Origin: Ariolimax columbianus
Lineage: Eukaryota; Mollusca; Gastropoda; Stylommatophora; Arionidae
Direction of reading: 5' to 3'
Assembly: GCA_036924085.1 (NCBI GenBank)
Contig: JAVGWX010000005.1
Span: forward strand, 44,506,278-44,570,277
DNA length: 64,000 nucleotides
Made by a program: the position numbers and the translations under genes. Under the pieces are notes generated by a model. It was not told the DNA's origin and did no database searches. It saw only the letters and a program-made list of their open reading frames with translations. The stretch's first letter is position 1. The number at the start of each line of letters is the position of its first letter. This document shows, piece after piece, positions 44,032 through 53,435 of this stretch.

Positions 44032-44367
44032 ATGTCCACGATGAGTAACACTATTTTTGTGCGCGCGCCCTGAAGAGAGCATTAAATGGTGGGTTGTAGC
44101 ATCTTCATTCAAATCCTGAGAATGCCGGTAAAGGTGAACCGAGGTCCTCCAGGCGGTTGTGCTATTCTTGGCTTTATCTGCGTGTCGCTCATTACTAGGG
44201 GATCACGTCGATCCACCACTACGCTAAACAGTCTGCCATAGAAACAGCACGTTTCCAGGACGACCTGAGTTGGGGGCGTAGGCCAAAATATTTTACCTGA
44301 CCCTGAATAGCGTGTCCGATCAGTATATTTTTCCTGACGAGATATTAGTCCCGTCTGTGGAAACGGG
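43013..44367 (-). mobile_element. Retroposon X copy X4 with a 1-kb trinucleotide tail
   Basis: Flanked by perfect 12-bp duplications TCCTTTCCTATG (43001-43012 and 44368-44379). In element orientation (minus): leader and one to two 37-bp units (about 44280-44365), the body (GGAAACGTGCTGTTTCTATG, GACACGCAGATAAAGCCAAG), the terminal TTACTCATCGTGGACATTTA, then the CAA tail. The terminal segment and tail match X2. The tail has grown to about 1,020 bp (43013-44031). The insertion interrupts LINE-A RT code. Confidence 0.88.
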
Positions 44368-44379
44368 TCCTTTCCTATG

Positions 44380-44440
44380 ATTATTTGGGTTGCTTTGTGC
44401 TTTCATCAGTATCGGTTATCTTGGTGTTACTGATCTTTGG
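44380..44440 (-). pseudogene. LINE-A RT fragment, upstream part beyond X4
   Basis: On the minus strand, ITDTDESTKQP, with the following IIIGK reached by a frame change, leads into KEEIENVSS once X4 and one target copy are omitted. Short and degraded. Confidence 0.5.
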
Positions 44441-44989
44441 GTAGAGATTTCATTTTTGTTTGTCTTATATAACAGACGAAATCACCTGTTCTATTCCCTT
44501 GACGCGCCTTTAGACAATAACTGTGTCGGCAGAATATCTGGTATTTCATTGTCACTGATTGTCCAAATTGAAAATCTGAGTACAGTCGATTCCCATATCC
44601 AGGAGTTTCAATATGAGCGAGCGAATTCACGTCCACTACTTTATTTGGCGAAGAAGATTCGATTATAAACGATTTGAATATCGATACAGACAATCATGTA
44701 GAGATCGATCTAAGGAAAATAATAATCACTTCATTCATATATGGCCAATTTGCACTGTATGGGTATGAAACATGGATTTTAGCTTAGGAAGAAGAAAGAA
44801 CGTCTGTAAGGGATTGGAATGTGGTGATACCGTGCAACTGAACCAGCCAGTTGGACAGAAAGAATATCCAGTGATAATGTACTCAAGGACGAAAAGCGTA
44901 CAGTCAAATGTTGAAACTAAATAAACTGAGAAGATCAAATTTGGCTAGTCCACAATTTAGGGAACTGTGCATAAGAAATAAGGAGACGA
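44441..44989. other. No recognised feature
   Basis: Open frames of about 90 codons overlap on both strands but show no family motif. Confidence 0.35.
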
Positions 44990-45390
44990 TTGTTCGTAAC
45001 GATTAATATACAAAATGTGTTGCACAATGTTAATAAAGCAATCAAATTGAAGATGCTCAGAACATAAGTACTCCCTGTGGCATTGTACGGATGCGAGACA
45101 TGGACAATCACACAAATATTTAAAAAAGAAGATCGGGGCTTTCGAGACAAAAGGCTACAGAAGAATCCTCAAAGTATTTTGGGTAAAGAAAACGACAAAT
45201 AAAGCTACCCTGCCAGATCTGAGAGTCGAAGAGAACTGGCTTATAAATCACGTTATGTCTCGGAAACTGAGGTTGTTCGGCCACATCAAGCGACATGACG
45301 GACTGAAATAAGTTGTTCTGGAGGGCAGTATTCCAGTAAGACGAGGTAGAGGCCGACCAAGTCGTAGATGGACACAAGACATCATAGACT
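44990..45390 (+). mobile_element. LINE-A RT 3' fragment
   Basis: Plus strand: NVLHNVNKAIKLKMLRT, VLPVALYGCETWTITQIFKK, then frame-shifted RELAYKSRYVSETEV and a degenerate G-R-P segment. Same family as 17370-18405. Confidence 0.7.
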
Positions 45391-45990
45391 TATATTTCTC
45401 ATAAACTCAGAAGTCATATTTCTCATAAACTCGGAAGCTATATTTCTCATAGACTCAGATGTCCTATTTCCCATACACTCACAAGTCATATTCATCAAAA
45501 AACCAAAATAGTTTCACGAACACGTCCAGTGGCTTATCTCCATACATCCGTATGTTATATGTATATACATTTGATCTTTTACACATTCAAAACTCTTTAT
45601 CTTTAACAAACCGCGGAGTATTATCCCTTCCACACCGGGAAGGTGTTCTCTCACGCGTTATAAGTCTGATTTCCAGACATCCATAAGTGTTGGCTATGAA
45701 AACATTCACACTTTATCTCTCACTCATATAAGTGTCTTATCTCTCAGAAGACAGGTCATATACACACTAATAATTCTTGTCTCAAGTCACCAAAATTCAA
45801 ATCGCTCACCCCCACACGTCTGAACGTATACCTCCATGCACTGTCAAACCCCCAAAAGTTTGATCTTTTTCGTTGTCAGGTTTCATGTCAACAGATCTGG
45901 GCCACCCAGTAATGTTATGTCTCTCGTATCCCGCAATAACAGGTCATACTCCCAAGTCAGGTGATCCTTTACGAAGTTGAATCTCTCACA
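45391..45990. repeat. Degenerate ~25-bp repeats
   Basis: Clear at 45391-45490 (TATTTCTCATAAACTCAGAA units), then increasingly irregular TATCTCTCA-type motifs. No gene. Confidence 0.6.
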
Positions 45991-46009
45991 CCCTACAAGT
46001 TTCATACCC

Positions 46010-46249
46010 TACATTAAGTCACACTCCTAGGCCAGCACACACATACAGGTTAGAACTTCCATCCCTTAGACGTTGAGTTCCATGCCCTACATTAAGTCAC
46101 ACTCCTAGGCCAGCACACACATATAGGTTAGAACTTTCATCTCTTAGACGTTGAGTTCCATGCCCTACATTAAGTCACACTCCTAGGCCAGCACACACAT
46201 ACAGGCTAGAACTTTCATCACTTAGACGTTGAGTTCCATGCCCTACATT
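46010..46249. repeat. 78-bp tandem array, three units
   Basis: Units of TAAGTCACACTCCTAGGCCA plus 58 bases at 46014, 46092 and 46170. The array resumes as CCCTACATTAAGTCACACTC at 46622 after a GAA-SINE insertion. Confidence 0.9.
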
Positions 46250-46621
46250 GGGATCTAGATGCTGAGCAGCGCATGAGCTGCAGTGGTTAGCGACCCATAG
46301 CTGACTTCTAGCGTCAGGGCTAGCGAACTATAGCTGCCAAGACCCTTCTACACCTCTACGCAGTTATCCTGGATAACAGGCCGCAGCAGGGCAGACTGGC
46401 TAAGGAGAAGGGATCGAAGAAGGAATGCTAACCCGGTACTCAAAAAATGCTTGCTGAAGTCGGATGTGCTGGACCGAAAGGTGCAAATATCGCAGCCAAG
46501 CTGTAAACTACGACACAACGCATTCCGTTCTCTGGACTACATTCTGCTACTTAACCCCTTTCAGGGTTTGGTAGTGGGAGATTGACAACGAACGAAGAAG
46601 AAGAAGAAGAAGAAGAAGATA
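46250..46621 (+). mobile_element. GAA-SINE, complete copy
   Basis: About 370 bp between two copies of CCCTACATT (46241-46249 and 46622-46630). The 5' region has a tRNA-like box A (GAGCTGCAGTGGTTAGCG). The body carries TGCCAAGACCCTTCTACACC, TCGGATGTGCTGGACCGAAA and GGGAGATTGACAACGAACG, followed by nine GAA triplets. Because the target is itself a repeat, the duplication could partly be pre-existing. Confidence 0.8.
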
Positions 46622-46630
46622 CCCTACATT

Positions 46631-47168
46631 AAGTCACACTCAGGACAGATCACACCCACAGAAGCTAATATTATTATCTTCTAGAAGTAGGGTCCCAGAC
46701 CTCAGGTCAGATACTATCTTAAAGCATAGACCATACAGGTATTAAATGAGTGTGTCGCTGGTAGACATACAATGAACAATAGTAGTTTCAATTGAGGAAC
46801 GTAGTGAGTAAGTGAAACTATATATGGAAACTTTAACACAGCGAGTTGGAAAATAACAATGTTAGTCACAACAACTATCGAAAAGCAAGTATTTATCTGC
46901 ACCCACGCAGCACACATAATAAACCACATAAAAGAAAGTGAAGTAAATTGTGGACCGGAATTCCAACGCCGGAACTACAGGTGTCCAATGCAAGTGTAGA
47001 GCTTGTGCTGGAAAATAATACTCAAGATTAACACAAAAGGTTACCGGTCCACCATCCTAACATCGTCCTATGACAAATTAGCGGAGGGAATGAAAAGCAA
47101 ATGTCGCCTATCGATTTATTGTTAGCTATAATATCTTAAGTTAGGTACAAGTAACGTTAGAAATCGAC
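46631..47168. other. No recognised feature
   Basis: Non-coding. Confidence 0.4.
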
Positions 47169-47357
47169 AGTTGTGATGAAATTTAAGACAAGATTCTCGG
47201 GCTGACTCCAGATTAACTTAACTTAACTTTACTTAACTTAACTTGACTTAACTTAACTTAACTTCACTTCACCTAACTTAATTTAGCCTAACTTAACTTA
47301 ACCTGCCTTAACCCAACTTAACTTAACCTAACTTAAACTAATCGAACTCAACTTGAC
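47169..47357. repeat. Inverted repeat, left arm
   Basis: 189 bp: AGTTGTGATGAA, CTCGGGCTGACTCCAGATTA, then an ACTTA pentamer array with the same irregularities as the right arm (48599-48785) read in reverse. Confidence 0.85.
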
Positions 47358-47414
47358 TTAACCTAACTTAATTTGACCTAACTTAACGTAACTTAACTTT
47401 GCTTAACTGCATAA

Positions 47415-47900
47415 TACTGGTTTAGAAGGCCCTGCAGAGTTTGTATACACCCAATTTATTCCACCTCACCAATACTTAAAATAACTGAGCATCCAATTTA
47501 TTTGTGAATGCATTAACTGATCCTGCATCCACCATAATCATGTACCAATTAATTAATTAATACATTCCAATCATTCATCACTCTCTGACTAAACATTTAT
47601 TCGTAATATCTAATCTGGACCTTACTTTAATTAATTTGTAGTTGTTAATTCTTTTTCTTGTAGACGGTTGCATTTTGAAAAATTTGATATAGTCTAATTT
47701 GTCCTATGCCTTGAACATCTTATTAACGTATTAAATCACTTCGAATTCTTCTCTGTTGTAGGCACTGTAGACCAGTTTTTTTCTGAATCTTTCCTCATAA
47801 CTATCATTCTGGAATCCCATGATCAGATTTATAGCTACCCATAATATTTTTTCTAACACGTTTATATCCCCTCTACAAAAAGGACTCTATACATGAACAC
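47415..47900 (-). mobile_element. LINE-D 3' end, copy 1
   Basis: Minus strand: ERFRKKLVYSAYNREEFEVI, YVNKMFKA, DKLDYIKFFKMQPSTRK, the C-terminal segment of CR1-like LINEs (R-G-D-x-x-Q-V-Y-K-I, D-Y-x-K-F-F). It is followed by a 3' UTR ending TATACAAACTCTGCAGGG, CTTCTAAACCAGTATTA and TTAAG repeats. Confidence 0.65.
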
Positions 47901-47964
47901 AGTTCTCCAAATTAGATCTCACCAATTGTGTATACAGTTTGACTATCAATGCACAATGCACAAT

Positions 47965-48480
47965 GACTAAACTTAACCTCTCTATACCAGTTTAGAAGAC
48001 TATGCAGAGTATGTATACAACTAGTTTCTTTGACATTTCCTTGATCTGAAAACTATGTGCATCCAATATATTTTGAATGCATTAATAGACCATGCATCCC
48101 ATATTTCCTGTGACAATGCATTCCAAACACTCACCACTCTATGACTAAAAATATATTTCATAGTTTCTCATCTGGACCTTTTTTTAATTAATTTGTAGCT
48201 GTGTCCTCTTGTTATTGTATGTGATTGTATTTTGAAAAGCTTTGTTATAATCAAATTTATCCTTTTCTTTGATTATCTTATAAACCTGTTTTAAGTCACC
48301 TCGAATACTTATCTTATCTAGACATTGTAGGGCGGTTTTTATTTCTTCATAACTGTATTCTGTAATATGTAATCCTACTATCACTTTTGTCGCTCTTCTT
48401 TGTATTCTTTCCAGCAGGCTTATCTTATACGAAAAGGACTCTTCACCTGAACACAGTACTCCAATCTAGGTCTACCTAAT
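47965..48480 (-). mobile_element. LINE-D 3' end, copy 2
   Basis: Minus strand: HITEYSYEEIKTALQCLDKI, SIRGDLKQVYKIIKEKDKFD, YNKAFQNTITYNNKRTQLQI, then the UTR with TTGTATACATACTCTGCATA and GTCTTCTAAACTGGTATAGA. Same orientation as copy 1, about 550 bp apart. Confidence 0.7.
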
Positions 48481-48598
48481 GCTTTATACAGTTTGACTTC
48501 CAGAATAGCAACCGTTGTGTTGCCATCTCCTTCACTTGCAACATGTTTATGATCGGGTTTGAGGAAAAGGTCTGCCAGTGAAGATGACTGACTCTATG

Positions 48599-48785
48599 TC
48601 AAGTTGAGTTCAGTTAGTTTAAGTTAAGTTAGGTTAAGTTAAGTTGGGTTAAGGTAGGTTAAGTTAGGTTAATTAAGTTAGGTGAAGTGAAGTTAAGTTA
48701 AGTCAAGTTAAGTTAAGTTAAGTCAAGTGAAGTTAAGTTAATCTGGAGTCAGCCCGAGAAGCTTGTCTTAAAATTCATCACAACT
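48599..48785. repeat. Inverted repeat, right arm
   Basis: Near-perfect reverse complement of 47169-47357, from TCAAGTTGAGTTCAGTTAGT to AATTCATCACAACT. Confidence 0.85.
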
Positions 48786-48934
48786 CTTTGCAGGCTGAAC
48801 AAATGGATAAAGTACTTTCTGACTGGGCGAATGATCAGGTCGAAGATCAATAACGTCCCTTTACTTCAAAAGAAGTCAGCACGACGAAGGAATATCACAA
48901 AAAATGACTTCATTATTATCCGTGTTTACATTAT

Positions 48935-49185
48935 TGAGCCGCGTAGCGCAGTGGTTAGCGCGCTGGCTTCGTATCTGAGTGGTCCTGGGTTCATTCCTCA
49001 GTTGAGGTGGTAATGTTTTTTCAGACCGCAATGGCTCATGGGTCGACCCAGCCTTAAATGGATACCGGTTCAGACTGTGAAGTAAAAGCGGCGTGGGAGA
49101 GGAGATGGCTACCGCCCTATATAGCCGAGCCTTTGAAATGTGAGATCGCTAACACCGTACACCCCTACGGCAGTAATGCTAAGGA
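48935..49185 (+). mobile_element. SINE-1 copy, tail truncated
   Basis: GAGCCGCGTAGCGCAGTGGT, GGTCCTGGGTTCATTCC (better box B than other copies) and the family body; ends at GCAGTAATGCTA without the CTTTA tail. Confidence 0.85.
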
Positions 49186-49799
49186 GGACCATATCATAGC
49201 CAGGAATGTTATATTATTCTGAAGCCCTGACAAAAAGACTGAGACATGCAGAGATATTGAGAGTCTAGCAGGAAGATTAAATCAAAACCTAAGAAGGGAT
49301 CGTGTGAAACTGTTTCTAAAACGTCACCCCCTCCCCATTCTAATCCGCCATGCAATTCCTCTTTTCGTGAGATCCTCTTCCGCCACTCTCTAACCTACAC
49401 TCTGATCAATTAGTCGTCTACAGACTAAATATCTGTTCTGTAGTGCTTCTTCCCTGTCTGAACCCTGCTTGCTCTTCGGCAATGATGTTCTCTGCTTGGG
49501 GTTTCAATCGGTCGAGGATTAACCTTACTAGGGTGGCTGACGAGGCTTATTGTTCTGTAATTTTGGCACAGCACATTATTAGTAGATATATTCATAACTA
49601 AAACGTGTCTATCAATTTCCGTTTGACCTAATTGCTGTTTAGCCTATTCATTTACAACAACAAATACAACCTAAATAGTAACAACCTCACATGTTTTTTA
49701 TAAATAAGAAACATTTATGTGAGCTCTTGTGTCCGAAAAATATGGATACTTGTGCAGCTGACGACATTTCAGTTAACAAAATTAGCTCATCTGAGCTTA
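49186..49799. other. Little recognised; possible old LINE pieces
   Basis: Region 49400-49560 has text similar to RT-flanking code on the minus strand, but too degraded to call. Confidence 0.3.
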
Positions 49800-50680
49800 G
49801 ATGCGGAATGTGTAATGAGAAATGTTCGAGAAGACGAGAACATTGAAAGTTTTGACCCAGTTACGATTGGCGGGTACGAGATTCCAGAATGACGATACGC
49901 AGACGACATAGTAACACTATTAGAAGTGCAGAAGGGCTAGAGCAGCTAATTTCAGCCGTAAATTGACACAGTAAATATCAAAACCTGTTTATAAACATAA
50001 ATAAAACGAAGATAATGACCACCGTCTTAACACAATGTCAGCATAAATTTACAAATTTACAGTGGGTGATGGGAGAATAGATCAGGTCCCCCATTTCCAA
50101 TATCTGGGCTCCAGAATTGAAAAAATGGCGACTGCTCAAAAGAAATCACAAGAAGACTAGCTATGGCAATGCAGAGACTGAACAGGCTGACGAAGTTATG
50201 GCAGAACACCAACAAAATGATAAAAGTAAAAGTCTTGAGAGCCTGTGTTTTTCCTGTGGCAGCTTATGGCTACGAATCATGGATGATTAACAAAACTTCC
50301 AGACAAAGAATCGAATCCTTCGAGTCAAAATGTTACAGAAAGATCCTCAAAATACCATGGACAGAAAAATACAATTGAAGACATTTTGCAAGAGTTGAGC
50401 ATAGAGGAGAACTGGTTTATCAATTCCATTTTGGCTAGAAAATGCAAAATACTTTGGTCACATCAAGAGACACAACGGTCTCGAGAGAACAGTTATGGAA
50501 GGTATGGTGCCAGGTAAAAGAGGAAGAGGTATACCAAGAAGACGATGGCACCAAGATATCCAGGAATGCCTGGGTATGATTGTGGCGGAGGCTGAAGTTT
50601 TGGCAAGGGAACGAGTTTCTTTCAGACAGACTGTGATGGGAGCGACGTTCTATAAAGGACATACTACATGATGATGATGA
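49800..50680 (+). pseudogene. LINE-A copy, RT to 3' end
   Basis: Plus strand: RYADDIVTLLE (catalytic Y-A-D-D intact in DNA, frame broken nearby), RLAMAMQRLNRLTKLWQNTN, KVKVLRACVFPVAAYGYESW, RIESFESKCYRKILKIPWTE, then frame-shifted GHIKRH-like and RRRWHQDI-like code, ending ACATACTACATGATGATGATG. One of the better LINE-A copies, but with at least three frameshifts or stops. Confidence 0.8.
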
Positions 50681-51125
50681 GCGTAGATCACCTCTAGACG
50701 ACATCCACAGTTAAGTGATGGGAGCGATGTTCTATAAAGGACATGCTACATGATGATGATGAGCGTAGATCACCTCTAGACGACATCCACAGTTAAGTGA
50801 TGGTAGCGACGTTCTATAAAGGACATGCTACATGATGATGATGAGCGTAGATCACCTCTAGACGACATCCACAGTTAAGTGATGGGAGCGACGTTCTATA
50901 AAGGACATGCTACATGATGATGATGAGCGTAGATCACCTCTAGACGACATCCACAGTTAAGTAATGGGAGCGACGTTCTATAAAGGACATGCTACATGAT
51001 GATGATGAGCGTAGATCCCCTCTAGACGACATCCACAGTTAAGTGATGGGAGCGACGTTCTATAAAGGACATGCTACATGATGATGATGAGCGTAGATAA
51101 CCTTTAGACGACATCCACAGTTAAG
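50635..51125. repeat. 82-bp tandem array made from the LINE-A 3' end plus flank
   Basis: Six units, starting at 50635, 50717, 50799, 50881, 50963 and 51045. Each has GATGGGAGCGACGTTCTATA, GGACATGCTACATGATGATG (the LINE-A terminus) and 30 bp of flank (GAGCGTAGATCACCTCTAGA and so on). Nearly identical units. Confidence 0.95.
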
Positions 51126-51479
51126 CCGAAAATAGTTGTCTCGAAAATTCCCGGCAGAAAATGGTTGCGGGCCGGCATAAGTCCGTGGACCAACCGTTAG
51201 GAAACACTACTCTAGATTATGAGGAAGTTGGTTGAAATCTGAGAAATAGAAGTGCACACAGTCGGACAAAAGTCATGTGAAATACAATCTTGTAAAATTA
51301 ATTCACAGAGACCAGTCTCTCGGTGTAATCTACACTGTCGTTTGTCACCTGCACAATAACATACATTGGAATGGCTGGCCTAGATCTCTGTCTTTGCTTT
51401 CCGACAAAAACGCTAGTCACCCAGGCTTCCTGGTAGGACACTTATCTGTGCTGGGCACCAGGGAAAGGTAGATATCAAG
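51126..51479. other. No recognised feature
   Basis: Non-coding. Confidence 0.4.
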
Positions 51480-52045
51480 GTCATTGTTTCCGCCTCTTGC
51501 CCCTTGATGACCGAAACTTGCATGATCTCGAGAATCGGGTCAAGTTAGGATCTCCAGGCAAAATCGATCTCCCAGAGCATGAAGGGAATTTTGTGCAACA
51601 AAACTCTATCGCTGGAATTGAGAAAGAGAGTTCTTGAATGCTATGTGGAACCAGTACCAGGCAGTGAATCATGGACAATCAGTAAACAAGCGCAAAGATG
51701 ACAATGGAGATGTGGATTTATATAATAATGTTCAGAATGTCATGAACTGTAGAGAACACTAAAGATGCGGTACTTTACGAAAAACAGACGCAAAAGACAA
51801 CTCATTGCAAAAAGGTCAAAACAGTCATTCTTTTACGGGCATGTCATAAAAAAGGCGGGTTGAAACATACTGTGACAACTGGCAAAGTAACAGAGAAGAG
51901 AGAGAAGGAGACAGAGAGAGAAAATATTGGACAACCAGAGGGAATGGCACGGGGACGATCATCAACAGAGTTGGTAAACAATACACATGATAGTAATGAA
52001 TGGAGATCAATGATCGTCTGTGTCAACCGGCATGGCACATGATGA
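51480..52045 (+). pseudogene. LINE RT 3' fragment, BovB/RTE-like
   Basis: Plus strand: MKGILCNKTLSLELRKRVLE, CYVEPVPGSESWTISKQAQR, and in the last frame KHTVTTGKVTEKREKETERE and SMIVCVNRHGT at the end. The order and the terminal S/R-H-G-T are typical of this LINE type. Followed by ATGATGATGAGGATAATGG tail-like sequence. Confidence 0.75.
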
Positions 52046-52325
52046 TGAGGATAATGGTGATGATAATGGTGGCTATGATGATGATATAACGCCTTACACC
52101 TTATGGGCTTAACATATTCATTACTTTTACATAGTCTTCCCTGTCTGTTCCTCTCTTTCTCTCTCTGTCTCTTTCTCTGGTCCACTTTTTATCTTCTTCT
52201 CTTTCCATATCTCTATTTATATATTGATATATTCATATTCTATATATGTTTATGTGCCTTTGCGTACATATATATGTATGTGTATATGCGTGTCAATATA
52301 ATGCGTGTGAATGGGTCTTACTTAC
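52046..52325. other. Low complexity, TATA-rich
   Basis: Pyrimidine-rich (TCTCTTTCTC) then ATATAT-rich sequence; no gene. Confidence 0.5.
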
Positions 52326-52592
52326 TTACTGACTTTTCCATCCACTTATGTCGTTAAGCGTCGTGGGAAGCTTAAGTTGCCCTTCTAGGGCCAAGTGTGT
52401 TGCGTTCGTTGCTGTAATTCCACGATGTTGTAGGATGTATGTTGTCATCTGCCACCCAGTTTTTCCTCGTGTCTTGTAGATATATCTCCTTGTATTGAAA
52501 GCGTGCAAGGGTCGTTGATCAGGTTGCATTCTTCTGAGTTGATAGAGGTATCTTACGAGCGTATTTTTTGTTCTTATATGTATTCGGCACAA
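52326..52592 (-). mobile_element. LINE C-terminal fragment
   Basis: Minus strand open frame ending LVRYLYQLRRMQPDQRPLHA, FNTRRYIYKTRGKTGWQMTT and ALEGQLKLPTTLNDISGWKS. It resembles the last segment of a molluscan-type endonuclease-RT LINE. A short piece of the same end occurs at 10431-10500. Confidence 0.5.
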
Positions 52593-52653
52593 TGGATAGC
52601 TTTCACAATATTCCTAATGCCCTCATTTCTCATTTTACATTTCTGATAGCAAT

Positions 52654-53010
52654 CTTCTTCTTCTTCTTTCGTTCGTTTTTAGACTTTGGCATCAATGACT
52701 CAAACAGAGGCAGCAGTCAGTTCGAGGCTTTATGCACTTTCACCGTTTTTTTTAATGCAAGGACTGGTTGATGCTACGTTCTAACTCCATTAACTAGTCC
52801 ATGATAGGCAGAACTGCAACAGGTGCTCCGCTGTCGTGGGATCTGTGCCACAAGTACAAATACCCGTAGTGTCAATCTTGAATTGATTATAAAGATGACA
52901 TCACAGTCTGTTGTGTCCCGTGCGCAGCCGGAAGGTCATCACCTGATCATGTCTGAAGAGCTGGTGGTAATCGCCCTGGTGGCCTCTTTTCAATTTGATC
53001 TACACGTAGC
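52654..53010 (-). mobile_element. LINE-N 3' end, 5' truncated
   Basis: Minus strand: HDQVMTFRLRTGHNRL, CHLYNQFKIDTTGICTCGTD, PTTAEHLLQFC, then a degraded stretch and the tail AACGAACGAAAGAAGAAGAA. Tail and protein match the complete element at 53436-57968. Confidence 0.75.
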
Positions 53011-53044
53011 ATTGATAATTGTGTTTTAATGTTTGTCTTGTTCC

Positions 53045-53435
53045 ACTTACTATGTTGAGCGCTACGGGGAGCTTAAATCGTCTGTCTACATCAAGTGATT
53101 TGCGACGGACCTGAGCCCGTGTCGTAGCACAATCACTCTAATGTCAGCTATCCACCTGACTCTCTGCCATCCTCATTTCCTGTAGTCAGATCTACCAGTT
53201 TTATAAGCCATCATGGGTAGTTACTTAGGATGTATTCTCATGAGATGACCGAACCATCGTATTTTGTGTATGGACATGTACTCTGTACAACACACAGTGC
53301 TGACCATGCTTCGAATGTCCTCGTTTATAATTAATGTCGATCCTAACACCGACAAATTTCTCAAACACTTCATTTCACTTGTCAAAATTGTGCTCTCACA
53401 TGCCTTGGACAGAGACCATATTTGGCACTGGTAGC
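53045..53435 (-). pseudogene. LINE RT fragment interrupted by LINE-N
   Basis: Minus strand, high to low: WSLSKACESTILTSEMKCLR, then IINEDIRSMVSTVC, TEYMSIHKIRWFGHLMRIHP, QRVRWIADIRVI and an ending FKLPVALNIVSGT. The upstream part probably continues at 57981-58060. Confidence 0.65.

Noticed and set aside
42981..44048. Leu/Met-rich and Val/Asp-rich open frames of about 350 codons
   Set aside because: Products of the GTT/GAT triplet array, which is the tail of retroposon X4.
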